26,281 bases of DNA from positions 1 through 26,281 of the forward strand of contig JBDUCV010000033.1 in assembly GCA_040003255.1 (NCBI GenBank). Reading direction: 5' to 3'. Below are positions 18,732 to 26,134 of the stretch, piece after piece (positions within the stretch are counted from its first letter, which is position 1; every line of letters begins with the position of its first letter). Source of the DNA: JBDUCV01 sp040003255 (GTDB lineage Bacteria; Actinomycetota; Actinomycetes; Mycobacteriales; Jatrophihabitantaceae). The translations under genes were made by a program, and so were the position numbers. The notes under the pieces are model-generated. The model saw only the letters and a list, made by a program, of their open reading frames with translations. It searched no databases and was not told the origin of the DNA.

Positions 18732-19373
18732 ATGACGCCGCCCCTGACCCCGGACGAACTGCTCACCACGACGCGTTCGGTGCGCAAGCGGCTCGACCTT
18801 GCCAGGCCGGTGCCAATGTCGCTCGTCCGGGACTGTCTCGAGATTGCTTTGCAAGCACCGTCCGGATCCAATCGGCAAAGTTGGCGCTGGCTAGTGGTGA
18901 CCGACGCTGCCCAGCGCGCCGCGATCGGGGCGATCTATCAGCGCGCGACCCGTGCCTACCTCGACTCGGCGGGTTCGGCCGCCCGGTTGTTCGCGGACGA
19001 CGCAGAAAGGTCCGCCGTCCAGCAGCGGGTAGGCGCGAGCGTGGCCTGGCTGGCCGATCGGATGGCCGACGTTCCGGTGCACGTCATCCCGTGTTTGCGG
19101 GTAGGCGCACTGCCGGCTGGCAACCAGGCGGGTCTTTGGGGGTCGCTGCTGCCTGCCGCCTGGAGTTACATGCTGGCTGCCCGGGCCCGTGGTTTGGGCA
19201 CCGCGTGGACGACCCTGCACCTGACCTATGAGCAGGAGGTCGCCGATCTACTCGGGCTGCCCGGCGATGTCCGGCAGGCTGCACTGATCCCGACCGCGTA
19301 CTACACCGGCGAAACGTTCCGCCCCGCGTCCCGACAACCGCTTGACGAGGTGTTGCACGTCGACCGGTGGTGA
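18732..19373 (+). CDS. Nitroreductase family protein
   Basis: A 213-residue FMN-dependent oxidoreductase. TTRSVRKRLD (13-22) is the FMN phosphate-binding Arg-Ser start of the family, and IALQAPSGSNRQSWRWLVV (38-56) is its second signature. The C-terminal half has GLWGSLLPAAWSYMLAARARGLGTAWTT and a final YYTGETFRPASRQPLDEVLHVDRW. Substrates of such proteins range from nitroaromatics to quinones and cannot be assigned. It lies 98 bp after the AlgX-like gene and 42 bp before purF. Its fit to the neighbouring operons is unclear. Confidence 0.88.
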   Translation: MTPPLTPDELLTTTRSVRKRLDLARPVPMSLVRDCLEIALQAPSGSNRQSWRWLVVTDAAQRAAIGAIYQRATRAYLDSAGSAARLFADDAERSAVQQRVGASVAWLADRMADVPVHVIPCLRVGALPAGNQAGLWGSLLPAAWSYMLAARARGLGTAWTTLHLTYEQEVADLLGLPGDVRQAALIPTAYYTGETFRPASRQPLDEVLHVDRW

Positions 19374-19402
19374 GCTTCCCCGGCTGCGTCGTTGATGCCC
19401 AC

Positions 19403-19408
19403 TACACT
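19403..19408 (+). promoter_or_regulatory. Candidate -10 box for purF, leaderless arrangement
   Basis: TACACT lies 7 nt before the purF GTG and fits TANNNT exactly. No SD lies between. No good -35 is visible. Confidence 0.48.
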
Positions 19409-19415
19409 TGGCCGC

Positions 19416-20945
19416 GTGGCGCGAGCGGATGGCAGGCTGACCCACGACCTCCTCCCCGGCGAAAAGCAGCCTCAGGACGCATGCGGGGTCTTCGGCGTGT
19501 GGGCGAGCGGCGAGGAGGTTGCCAAGCTCGCATATTTCGCCCTCTATGCGCTGCAACACCGCGGGCAGGAATCAGCCGGTATAGCGGTCAGCGACGGCTC
19601 CTCCGTCCTCGTCTACAAGGACCTCGGCCTGGTGTCGCAGGTTTTCGACGAGGCGACGCTGAACGCATTGCAGGGACACATCGCGGTGGGCCATACCCGT
19701 TACTCGACCACCGGTTCGACGACGTGGGAGAACGCCCAGCCGTCGTTTCGGACCACCCGTACCGGCACCGGGTTGGCGCTTGGTCATAACGGCAACCTCG
19801 TCAACACCGCCGCCCTTGCCGAGGAGGCCAAGCGGCTGGGGCTCGGCAACACGCTCGGGTCGACCACCGACTCCGACCTGATCACTGCATTGCTCGCCGC
19901 CCGGCCAGACGTGTCGATCGAGCAGGCCGCCATGGACGTGCTGCCCACGCTGAGTGGCGCCTACTCCTTGGTCTTCATGGACGAGCACACCCTGTATGCC
20001 GCCCGCGACCCGCAGGGCGTCCGCCCGCTCGTGCTGGGTCGGCTCAACCGGGGCTGGGTGGTGACGTCCGAGACCGCAGCGCTCGACATCGTCGGCGCGT
20101 CATTCGTCCGCGAGATCGAGCCCGGTGAGTTGATCGCGATCGACGACGAAGGCCTTCGCTCACAGCATTTCGCCAGTGCCGACCCGAAGGGTTGCCTGTT
20201 CGAGTACGTATACCTGGCCCGTCCCGACACGACGATCGCCGGACGCAGCGTGCACTCGACCCGGGTCGAGATCGGCAGGCGGCTGGCCCGTGAGCAGCCG
20301 GTCGAAGCCGACCTGGTCATCCCGACGCCAGAATCCGGCACGCCCGGGGCCATCGGATACGCCGAGGAGTCGGGGATCCCCTACGGCACGGGGCTGGTCA
20401 AGAACGCCTACGTGGGGCGGACGTTCATCCAGCCGTCGCAGACGATCCGCCAGCTGGGCATTCGGCTGAAGCTCAATCCCTTGCGCGACGTCATCCGTGG
20501 CAAGCGGCTGGTCGTCGTCGACGACTCGATCGTGCGAGGCAACACCCAGCGCGCACTCGTACGCATGCTGCGCGAGGCGGGCGCCATCGAGGTGCACGTG
20601 CGCATCGGCTCACCGCCGGTCAAGTGGCCCTGCTTCTATGGCATCGACTTCGCCTCCAAGGCCGAGCTGATCGCGAACGGTCTAGACACCGAGGGCATCC
20701 GACACTCGCTCGGGGCCGATTCGCTCGGTTATGTCTCGCTGGACGGGCTGGTCGCGGCCAGTGAGCAACCCAAGACCCGGCTGTGCCGCGCCTGCTTCGA
20801 CGGCGAATATCCAATCCCGCTCCCCGACATGGTGGGCAAGCACGTGCTCGAGGGCATCGAGCGCTCGGTCAGCCGGTCCGCAGGCTCGCCCACCGGCCCG
20901 GGTGCCTTGGCCGACACGGTCGAGGACGCGCTCACCCGGCCATGA
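19416..20945 (+). CDS. purF: Amidophosphoribosyltransferase
   Basis: Committing step of purine synthesis: PRPP plus glutamine to 5-phosphoribosylamine; a target of AMP/GMP feedback in the family. 509 residues. A 22-residue propeptide ends at DA|CGVFGVW, and the exposed Cys23 is the glutaminase nucleophile. HTRYSTTG, TTWENAQP and GHNGNLVN belong to the Ntn-hydrolase domain. VVVDDSIVRGNT is the PRPP-binding loop. Four cysteines (Cys260, Cys406, and Cys457/Cys460 in LCRACFDG) match the 4Fe-4S ligands of the Bacillus-type enzyme, so an oxygen-sensitive cluster is expected. The GTG at 19416 is preferred over an upstream TTG/ATG because a -10-like box sits 7 nt before it. ATGA overlap with purM. 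Confidence 0.96.
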   Translation: MARADGRLTHDLLPGEKQPQDACGVFGVWASGEEVAKLAYFALYALQHRGQESAGIAVSDGSSVLVYKDLGLVSQVFDEATLNALQGHIAVGHTRYSTTGSTTWENAQPSFRTTRTGTGLALGHNGNLVNTAALAEEAKRLGLGNTLGSTTDSDLITALLAARPDVSIEQAAMDVLPTLSGAYSLVFMDEHTLYAARDPQGVRPLVLGRLNRGWVVTSETAALDIVGASFVREIEPGELIAIDDEGLRSQHFASADPKGCLFEYVYLARPDTTIAGRSVHSTRVEIGRRLAREQPVEADLVIPTPESGTPGAIGYAEESGIPYGTGLVKNAYVGRTFIQPSQTIRQLGIRLKLNPLRDVIRGKRLVVVDDSIVRGNTQRALVRMLREAGAIEVHVRIGSPPVKWPCFYGIDFASKAELIANGLDTEGIRHSLGADSLGYVSLDGLVAASEQPKTRLCRACFDGEYPIPLPDMVGKHVLEGIERSVSRSAGSPTGPGALADTVEDALTRP

Positions 20946-22009
20946 CGGGCACGTCATACCTTGCCGCTGGCGTCGACATCGCAGCCGGCGACCGCGCGGT
21001 GGCGCTGATGAAATCCTCGGTGCGACGTACCGATCGGCCCGAGGTGCTAGGCGCCCTCGGCGGGTTCGCCGGCCTGTTTCGGCTGGATCTGGCGAAGCAC
21101 CCGCGGCCGGTGCTGGCCAGTTCCACTGACGGGGTCGGCACCAAGATCGCGATTGCCCGCGCAGTCGACCGGCACGACACGATCGGCATCGACCTGGTCG
21201 CCATGGTCGTCGACGACCTGGTCGTCGTCGGCGCCGAGCCGCTGTTCCTATCCGACTACATAGCCACCGGAAAGGTGGTGCCGGAACGCATCGCAACCAT
21301 CGTCAGCGGTATCGCCGAGGGCTGCGTGCAGGCCGGCTGCGCGCTGGTGGGCGGCGAGACGGCCGAGCACCCCGGAGTGATGGCCGCTGACGAGTACGAC
21401 CTGTCGGGCACCGGGGTGGGCGTCGTCAACGCTGACGCAGTACTCGGCTCCGAGCGGGTCCGCCCCGGTGACGTGCTGATCGGCCTGGGCTCGTCCGGGC
21501 TGCACTCGAACGGCTACTCGTTGGTCCGGCACGTGCTGCTCGAGGCAGCCGGCCGGTCGCTGACCGACGCCGTGCCGGAGCTGGCTGGCCGGACCCTCGC
21601 CGACGAGCTGCTCGAACCGACGCGCATCTACGCGCAGGACTGCCTGCAGCTGGCGGCCCGATGCGATGCCCGCGCGTTCGCGCACATTACCGGCGGTGGG
21701 CTCGCCGGCAACCTGTCAAGAGTGCTGCCCGCCGGCGTCGACGCGGTTGTCGACCGTGCCACCTGGACGCCGGCCCCGGTATTCGACTTGATCGCGCAGG
21801 TCGGCCGGGTTGACCGCCAGCAGCTTGAGCTGACGTTCAATCTCGGCGTCGGCATGGTCGCGGTGGTTCCCGCCGAGCGGGAGGCCGACGCACTTGCTCT
21901 GCTCGCGGATCGCAATGTGCCGGCCTGGCGACTGGGCGAAACCCGCCCCGGTCACGCCACCGTGCAGATGGCTGGTAGCTACGCGGGCCCGGCCGCCCAG
22001 TGGAGCTAG
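20942..22009 (+). CDS. purM: Phosphoribosylformylglycinamidine cyclo-ligase (AIR synthetase)
   Basis: ATP-dependent ring closure of FGAM to AIR, step 5, using the product of PurSQL. 355 residues. Motifs are YLAAGVDIAAGDRAV, LASSTDGVGTKIAIA (ATP/FGAM site), IGIDLVAMVVDDLVVVGAEPLFLSDY, CALVGGETAEHPG, LGSSGLHSNGYSLVR and AHITGGGLAGNLSRVLP. It belongs to the same superfamily as PurL. The ATG overlaps the purF TGA (ATGA), so the two are translationally coupled. The frame is open upstream, inside purF. Its stop lies only 6 bp from the end of the convergent DUF3073 gene, and no terminator hairpin fits in the gap. Confidence 0.97.
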   Translation: MTGTSYLAAGVDIAAGDRAVALMKSSVRRTDRPEVLGALGGFAGLFRLDLAKHPRPVLASSTDGVGTKIAIARAVDRHDTIGIDLVAMVVDDLVVVGAEPLFLSDYIATGKVVPERIATIVSGIAEGCVQAGCALVGGETAEHPGVMAADEYDLSGTGVGVVNADAVLGSERVRPGDVLIGLGSSGLHSNGYSLVRHVLLEAAGRSLTDAVPELAGRTLADELLEPTRIYAQDCLQLAARCDARAFAHITGGGLAGNLSRVLPAGVDAVVDRATWTPAPVFDLIAQVGRVDRQQLELTFNLGVGMVAVVPAEREADALALLADRNVPAWRLGETRPGHATVQMAGSYAGPAAQWS

Positions 22010-22015
22010 CGGAGC

Positions 22016-22219
22016 TCAGCGCGAGACGCTGGCCCAGTCGTCCTGGTCGTATTCGTCGTCGTCCGCCAGTTCGTCGGCATCGGCCCCGTTCAGCGACCCA
22101 CCCAGCTGATCCGCGCCACGCAGTTCGCGTTGCAACGCGTCGAGATCGGTCGGATGTGCGTTGTATTTCAGATCCCGGGCTACTTTTTGCTGCTTTGCCT
22201 TAGCACGGCCGCGCCCCAT
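22016..22219 (-). CDS. DUF3073 family small protein
   Basis: A 67-residue protein with a basic head, MGRGRAKAKQQKVARDLKY, and an acidic tail, ADELADDDEYDQDDW. This charge-split pattern is the DUF3073 family, found in actinobacteria next to purM. Function unknown; the basic head could contact nucleic acid. Start ATG supported by GAGGGGG about 7 nt upstream on the minus strand. Convergent with purM, divergent from bldC across a 290-bp region. Confidence 0.9.
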   Translation of the reverse strand: MGRGRAKAKQQKVARDLKYNAHPTDLDALQRELRGADQLGGSLNGADADELADDDEYDQDDWASVSR

Positions 22220-22455
22220 GGCTCGACCCCCTCGCTCACACGGTCGTCCGGGCAGCGGCTCGAGAGCGGCGGTGCCTCGGGAAAGTTGTCATCTCGTGGG
22301 TTGAGCGTACAACGCCCGGACCGCGACGTGCACAAGCCGGTGGGCTACCTCTCAGCTGCGTTGCCTCGAGACGTCCAGTCCCCCACTGGTGGGAAGTAGA
22401 GCGTCCACAGACGTCCTGGATAGGAAGTTCGTCCGACCGCGTGCATACTGATCCA
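22220..22455. promoter_or_regulatory. Intergenic regulatory region between DUF3073 and bldC
   Basis: No coding potential is seen. The stretch must carry promoters in both directions. A short inverted repeat CCCAC-TG-GTGGG lies at 22382-22393, and GTTGT/ACAAC arms flank about 22276-22304. On the minus strand TTGTAC followed after 17 bp by ACAACT is a weak DUF3073 promoter candidate. None of these is strong evidence by itself. Confidence 0.35.
22444..22449 (+). promoter_or_regulatory. Candidate -10 box for bldC
   Basis: CATACT lies 61-66 nt before the bldC ATG and 6 nt before an in-frame GTG (22456). The predicted start of transcription falls on that GTG. No good -35. Confidence 0.42.
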
Positions 22456-22509
22456 GTGGCGCGAGATGAGGGTCCGCGTCACGTATTGCCCAGAAAGGGG
22501 GCCGACCCG

Positions 22510-22719
22510 ATGACGAGTCCTCGTCACCGTCCAGAATCCGAACCGCTGTTGACGCCGTCTGAGGTGGCGACGCTGTTCCGCGTCGACCCTAAAACCGTGA
22601 CCCGCTGGGCGAAGGCCGGCAAGCTCACATCGATCCGGACGCTCGGCGGCCACCGCCGCTATCGTGAGTCCGAGGTTCGCTCGCTGCTCGAAGGCAACAC
22701 GAACGCGCCCGTCGCCTGA
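22510..22719 (+). CDS. bldC: BldC-like MerR-type DNA-binding developmental regulator
   Basis: A 69-residue winged-helix protein that is almost entirely a MerR-like DNA-binding head: LLTPSEVATLFRVDPKTVTRW (helix-turn-helix), then KAGKLTSIRTLGGHRRYRESEVRSLLEG (wing and second helix). In Streptomyces BldC controls the onset of development and binds DNA cooperatively as asymmetric head-to-tail oligomers; orthologues are conserved even in non-sporulating actinobacteria. The ATG is preceded by AAAGGGG about 9 nt upstream and matches the usual BldC start. An in-frame GTG at 22456 would add 18 residues. A terminator-like hairpin follows. Confidence 0.94.
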   Translation: MTSPRHRPESEPLLTPSEVATLFRVDPKTVTRWAKAGKLTSIRTLGGHRRYRESEVRSLLEGNTNAPVA

Positions 22720-22740
22720 TCGCTCGCTAAGCGCTGAGCG

Positions 22741-22778
22741 GAACGCCGTCCCACCACGGGGAGGGGGGGGCGGCGTTC
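22741..22778 (+). terminator. Terminator-like hairpin after bldC
   Basis: Perfect 8-bp arms GAACGCCG (22741-22748) and CGGCGTTC (22771-22778), with a loop that contains CCC/GGG pairing options and a run of eight G. TTT occurs at 22785-22787, but there is no real U-tract, as is common for high-GC terminators. A smaller CGCTC/GAGCG hairpin (22721-22740) precedes it. Confidence 0.65.
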
Positions 22779-22798
22779 GATGCGTTTCTGACCCCGAT

Positions 22799-22827
22799 TT
22801 GCGCTCCTGATCCGGGCGGGGAATACT
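22799..22827 (+). promoter_or_regulatory. Promoter of the marR-MFS operon
   Basis: -35 TTGCGC (22799-22804), a 17-bp spacer and -10 AATACT (22822-22827). This is the best-formed sigma-70-type promoter found in the window. Transcription would begin near 22834, giving a leader of about 42 nt before the GTG. Confidence 0.6.
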
Positions 22828-22860
22828 TGCGCGACGCATTCACTTGTATGCGTCAAGCAA
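22827..22860 (+). promoter_or_regulatory. Candidate MarR operator (inverted repeat)
   Basis: TTGCGCGACGCA (22827-22838) and TGCGTCAAGCAA (22849-22860) form an inverted repeat with 10 of 12 positions paired around a 10-bp spacer. A nested CTTGTATGCGTCAAG (22843-22857) has the CTTG/CAAG ends often seen in MarR sites. The element overlaps the end of the -10 box and the predicted transcription start, the right place for autorepression. Confidence 0.6.
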
Positions 22861-22875
22861 ATCGAGGCGGTCACC

Positions 22876-23493
22876 GTGATTCAGTCTGACGTCCGCCCGC
22901 AAGATCGCCCGGCGGTCGCGGACCTTTCGGCGGCGGGTATAGCTCCGGAACCCTCGGCCGCCGAGAAGGCCGGATCCTCGGCGGCCGCGGGCCCGAGCGG
23001 CGAAGACGTGGCCCAGCTAGGTGTCAGCGTTTCCCGGCTGCTACGCGCCTTTTCGCGGGCCAAGTCGCAGTTCCTGACCGCGGCCGACCGTGATGTCGAG
23101 TGGTCGGCGCATGTCTTGATCGCGCTGGTGACCGCGCCGGAGCCGCTGCGAGTCGGCTCGCTGGCTGAGTGCGTGCATTCCGACCCGTCTACGATCAGCC
23201 GCCAGGTTGCGGCCATGGTCAAGGACGGCCTGGTCGAACGCCGCGCCGACGCCGTCGACGGCCGGGCCAGCGTGCTGGTCGCCACCGACAAGGCGCGCGC
23301 CATTTATGCCGACCACATCGCCCGGCGGGACGAGCATTTCCGTCGCATGCTCGCCGGCTGGAGCGAACGCGACTGCCGTCGCCTGGCCACGCTGCTGAGC
23401 CGCTTCACCGAGGACTTCGATCGTTACCGCCCGCATTTCTTCACCGCCCCCGGCTCATCCGCTCCGTCGGTGGCAACCCGAGGGGAGAACTGA
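22876..23493 (+). CDS. MarR family transcriptional regulator
   Basis: A 205-residue regulator. Residues 1-45 are a Pro/Ala/Ser-rich tail. The winged-helix domain follows, with the recognition region SLAECVHSDPSTISRQVAAM (95-114) and the wing VERRADAVDGRASVLVATDKA, where the DxR of the MarR wing is kept as DGR. A C-terminal dimerisation helix ends near 190. The GTG has GAGG 8 nt upstream; an in-frame GTG at codon 45 is a possible shorter start. The stop shares one base with the MFS ATG (TGATG), so it is translationally coupled to the transporter it probably represses. The inducer is unknown but may be a transporter substrate. Confidence 0.92.
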   Translation: MIQSDVRPQDRPAVADLSAAGIAPEPSAAEKAGSSAAAGPSGEDVAQLGVSVSRLLRAFSRAKSQFLTAADRDVEWSAHVLIALVTAPEPLRVGSLAECVHSDPSTISRQVAAMVKDGLVERRADAVDGRASVLVATDKARAIYADHIARRDEHFRRMLAGWSERDCRRLATLLSRFTEDFDRYRPHFFTAPGSSAPSVATRGEN

Positions 23494-25220
23494 TGTCATC
23501 CGCTGCAGCCGTTTCGGCAGCCACCGACACCGACGGAGGTGCGCTCACTCACAAGCAGATCCTCACCATCCTGTCCGGCTTGCTGCTCGGCATGTTCCTC
23601 GCCGCGCTCGACCAGATGATCGTCGCCACCGCGATCCGCACGATCGGTGACGACCTCAACGGATTGTCGGCGCAGGCGTGGGTGACGACCGCGTTCCTCA
23701 TCACCTCGACGATCACTACCCCGCTTTACGGCAAGCTGTCTGACATCTACGGCCGAAAGCCGTTGTTCTTATTTGCGATCGCGGTGTTCATCCTCGGCTC
23801 GGCGTTGTGCGGGCTGTCGACCTCGATGTACATGCTTGCCGGCTTCCGGGCGTTCCAGGGCCTCGGCGCAGGTGGCTTGTTCTCGCTGGTGTTCGCCATC
23901 ATCGGCGACATCGTCGCTCCGCGCGAGCGAGCCCGCTACCAGGGCTACTTCATGGCGGTCTTCGCCACCTCCAGTGTCCTTGGGCCCGTCGTGGGAGGCT
24001 TTTTCGCCGGCCACGACAGCATCTTCGGCATCACCGGCTGGCGCTGGATCTTCTGGATCAACGTGCCGATCGGCTTCGTCGCGCTCATCGTCGTAAACCG
24101 AGTGCTGCACATCGCGCATCAGCGTCGCAACCACCGCATCGACTGGCAGGGCGCGCTCGCGCTGGTCGTTGGTCTCGTTCCGCTGCTCGTCGTCGCCGAG
24201 CAGGGACGGGAGTGGGGCTGGGGTTCCGGCGGTGCCATCGCGTGCTACCTGATCGGGCTGATCGGACTCGTTGCGTTCGTGCGGGTGGAGTTCCTCGCTG
24301 GGGACGAGGCGCTGATCCCGCTGCGACTGTTCGGTATCCACAACTTCGCGGTCGGGTCGGCGCAGTCGTTCGCCATTGGCATCGGGTTGTTCGGTGGCAT
24401 GGCGTCCATCCCGCTGTACCTGCAGATCGTCAAGGGCGCGTCGCCGACCAAAGCGGGGTTGCTTGTGCTGCCGATGGTTCTCGGCATCATGTTCGCGTCA
24501 CTGGTCGCTGGACAGGTCACGTCGCGCACCGGGCGGTACAAACTCTTTCCGATTATCGGCAGCGCCATGCTCGTCCTCGGCCTGCTGCTGATGAGCACGG
24601 TGGGTGCCGACACCTCCCTGGTCAAGACCGACCTGTTCATGCTGATCTTCGGCGCCGGACTTGGCCTGAACATGCAGACCGTCATTCTTGCGATGCAGAA
24701 CGCGGTGTCTTACCGCGACATCGGGGTCGCCACCTCATCGGCGACGTTCTTCCGACAGGTGGGCGGCACGCTGGGCACCGCGGTGTTCCTGTCGATCCTG
24801 TTCACGGCCGCTCCCGGACGCATCGCCTCCGCCACCCGTGACGCCGCAGCGACGCCCGCATACCAGGCCGCTGCGAATGCCCACCCCGACCAGCTGCACC
24901 TGATAAAGAGCGGGGCGGGCAGTCTGAACGACACGTCGTTCATTCAGCGGCTCGATGACGTGCTGGCCTACCCGTTTAAGGTCGGCTTCTCCAGCGCGAT
25001 GGATCTGGTCTTTATCACCGGTGCGATAGTGCTCGTCGCCGCGTTCGTGCTGTCGCTGTTCCTCAAGGAGGTGCCGCTTCGGACTATGTCGGGCGTCCAG
25101 GCGGCAGCCGCCGAGGCGGCGAAGGCGGCTGGCGCGGCAGGCCCGGACGCGCTGACTCCGGCGACGGCCGCCGTGGGGTCGGCGGCGGCTGACGAGCGGG
25201 CGGGGCGTTCGCGGCGGTAA
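23493..25220 (+). CDS. MFS drug:proton antiporter, DHA2 (14-TM) family
   Basis: A 575-residue inner-membrane exporter of the EmrB/QacA type. The first helix carries the DHA2 motif LAALDQMIVATAIRTIG (37-52 region). Motif A is GKLSDIYGRKP (80-90). Motif C lies in SSVLGPVVGGFFAG in TM5. The length and hydrophobic pattern fit 14 helices, with a long loop before the last helix and an Ala-rich cytoplasmic C-tail of about 50 residues. AGGGGAG lies about 6 nt upstream, and the ATG overlaps the marR TGA. It probably exports lipophilic drugs or a metabolite recognised by the MarR protein; the actual substrate cannot be told. Confidence 0.94.
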   Translation: MSSAAAVSAATDTDGGALTHKQILTILSGLLLGMFLAALDQMIVATAIRTIGDDLNGLSAQAWVTTAFLITSTITTPLYGKLSDIYGRKPLFLFAIAVFILGSALCGLSTSMYMLAGFRAFQGLGAGGLFSLVFAIIGDIVAPRERARYQGYFMAVFATSSVLGPVVGGFFAGHDSIFGITGWRWIFWINVPIGFVALIVVNRVLHIAHQRRNHRIDWQGALALVVGLVPLLVVAEQGREWGWGSGGAIACYLIGLIGLVAFVRVEFLAGDEALIPLRLFGIHNFAVGSAQSFAIGIGLFGGMASIPLYLQIVKGASPTKAGLLVLPMVLGIMFASLVAGQVTSRTGRYKLFPIIGSAMLVLGLLLMSTVGADTSLVKTDLFMLIFGAGLGLNMQTVILAMQNAVSYRDIGVATSSATFFRQVGGTLGTAVFLSILFTAAPGRIASATRDAAATPAYQAAANAHPDQLHLIKSGAGSLNDTSFIQRLDDVLAYPFKVGFSSAMDLVFITGAIVLVAAFVLSLFLKEVPLRTMSGVQAAAAEAAKAAGAAGPDALTPATAAVGSAAADERAGRSRR

Positions 25221-25257
25221 GGCAACTGGGCGCACCTTCACCTGACGAGCTACCTTC

Positions 25258-26055
25258 ATGAGGTGGGGGCGTGCCGGCGACTGCCGGCGGCGTCGGACGT
25301 CGAGTTGGGCAGGGATCGTGGCTTGGTCTATAGCTGGCCGCCGGGTCTCGAGGAAGGCCGCCGCCGTAGCGGTCGTCGCGGTGGCGAGTTCGACGCTGCT
25401 GGTGATGGCGTTCTCTGACTCACCGCACACCGCTACGACGCCGCGGCCTGACGCATCGCAGACCGCCGCTGCATCGCCGGACTCACCGGATACCACCCGC
25501 GCCGGCGGTGCCCTGGCTGCTGCGCCGCCCCGTAAACCGAAAAAGATTCTGACCGCCCCGAAGCCGCGAGCCCCGGTCAGGCCGGCCTACGCAGTGCAGC
25601 CGGATGGCTCGGCTTGGAACCAGATCGCCATTCCGGCGCTGTACGCGACGGCGCCGATCGATGTGCCCTGCATCGTGCACGACGGCGAGATCGAGCCGCC
25701 GTCCACGGATCCCCGCCGCACCTGCGTGTGGGACGGTGGTGGACAGCTCGGGTCGACCACCGGCACCGAAATGATCTTGGGACATATCAACTACAGCGGC
25801 GTCGATGGGGCTTTAGGAAGGATCGGCACCCTTCCGGCAGGTAGTCGGATCTTCATCTGGAATTCGGCTGGGCGGCGTTCGGTCTGGAGCGTCACGCTCA
25901 TTCACCAGCGGGCCAAGGCCGACGGTGTCGACCCAGGCGCCGAGGTCGGGCCGCGAGGTCCAGCGCGTCTCGTGCTTGTTACCTGCGGCGGCGCTTGGAT
26001 TGGCGGGCACTTCGGTTACGCCGACCTCATCTGGGTATACGCAGACCCAGCCTGA
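25258..26055 (+). CDS. Class E/F-like sortase domain protein
   Basis: A 265-residue membrane-anchored protein: basic N-tail, one helix (about 33-52), a Pro/Ala/Thr-rich linker to about 110, then a sortase fold beginning at IAIPALYATAPID. His176 in ILGHINYSG and Cys243 in LVLVTCGG are the expected catalytic pair. No Arg follows the Cys; the last strand reads GYADLIWVYA where class F enzymes usually have a YR-type motif. Two extra cysteines (138 and 156) could form a disulfide. Sortases join proteins with an LPXTG-like signal to cell-wall or pilin acceptors, but no such substrate is in the window. The start is uncertain: the ATG at 25258 has no SD, and GTG at 25318 is an in-frame alternative. 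Confidence 0.8.
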   Translation: MRWGRAGDCRRRRTSSWAGIVAWSIAGRRVSRKAAAVAVVAVASSTLLVMAFSDSPHTATTPRPDASQTAAASPDSPDTTRAGGALAAAPPRKPKKILTAPKPRAPVRPAYAVQPDGSAWNQIAIPALYATAPIDVPCIVHDGEIEPPSTDPRRTCVWDGGGQLGSTTGTEMILGHINYSGVDGALGRIGTLPAGSRIFIWNSAGRRSVWSVTLIHQRAKADGVDPGAEVGPRGPARLVLVTCGGAWIGGHFGYADLIWVYADPA

Positions 26056-26102
26056 TGCGGACCGGCGATGACGCCGGCGAACGTGGTCCGGAGCTACCGC
26101 AT
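26055..26102. terminator. Nested hairpin between convergent genes (bidirectional terminator candidate)
   Basis: Outer arms ATGCGG (26055-26060) and CCGCAT (26097-26102), and an inner perfect stem CCGGCG-ATGA-CGCCGG (26062-26077); GGACC/GGTCC (26059-26063 / 26085-26089) is an alternative pairing. It begins at the sortase stop codon and lies before the end of the opposing gene. There is no U-tract. Confidence 0.55.
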
Positions 26103-26134
26103 TTCGGGCTGGTCGCCGTGAGCAAGTAGCCAGT

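Noticed and set aside
22382..22393. CCCAC-TG-GTGGG repeat as a regulator operator
   Set aside because: Arms of five bases are too short to stand out in GC-rich DNA and no matching regulator is known; kept only as a remark in the intergenic entry.
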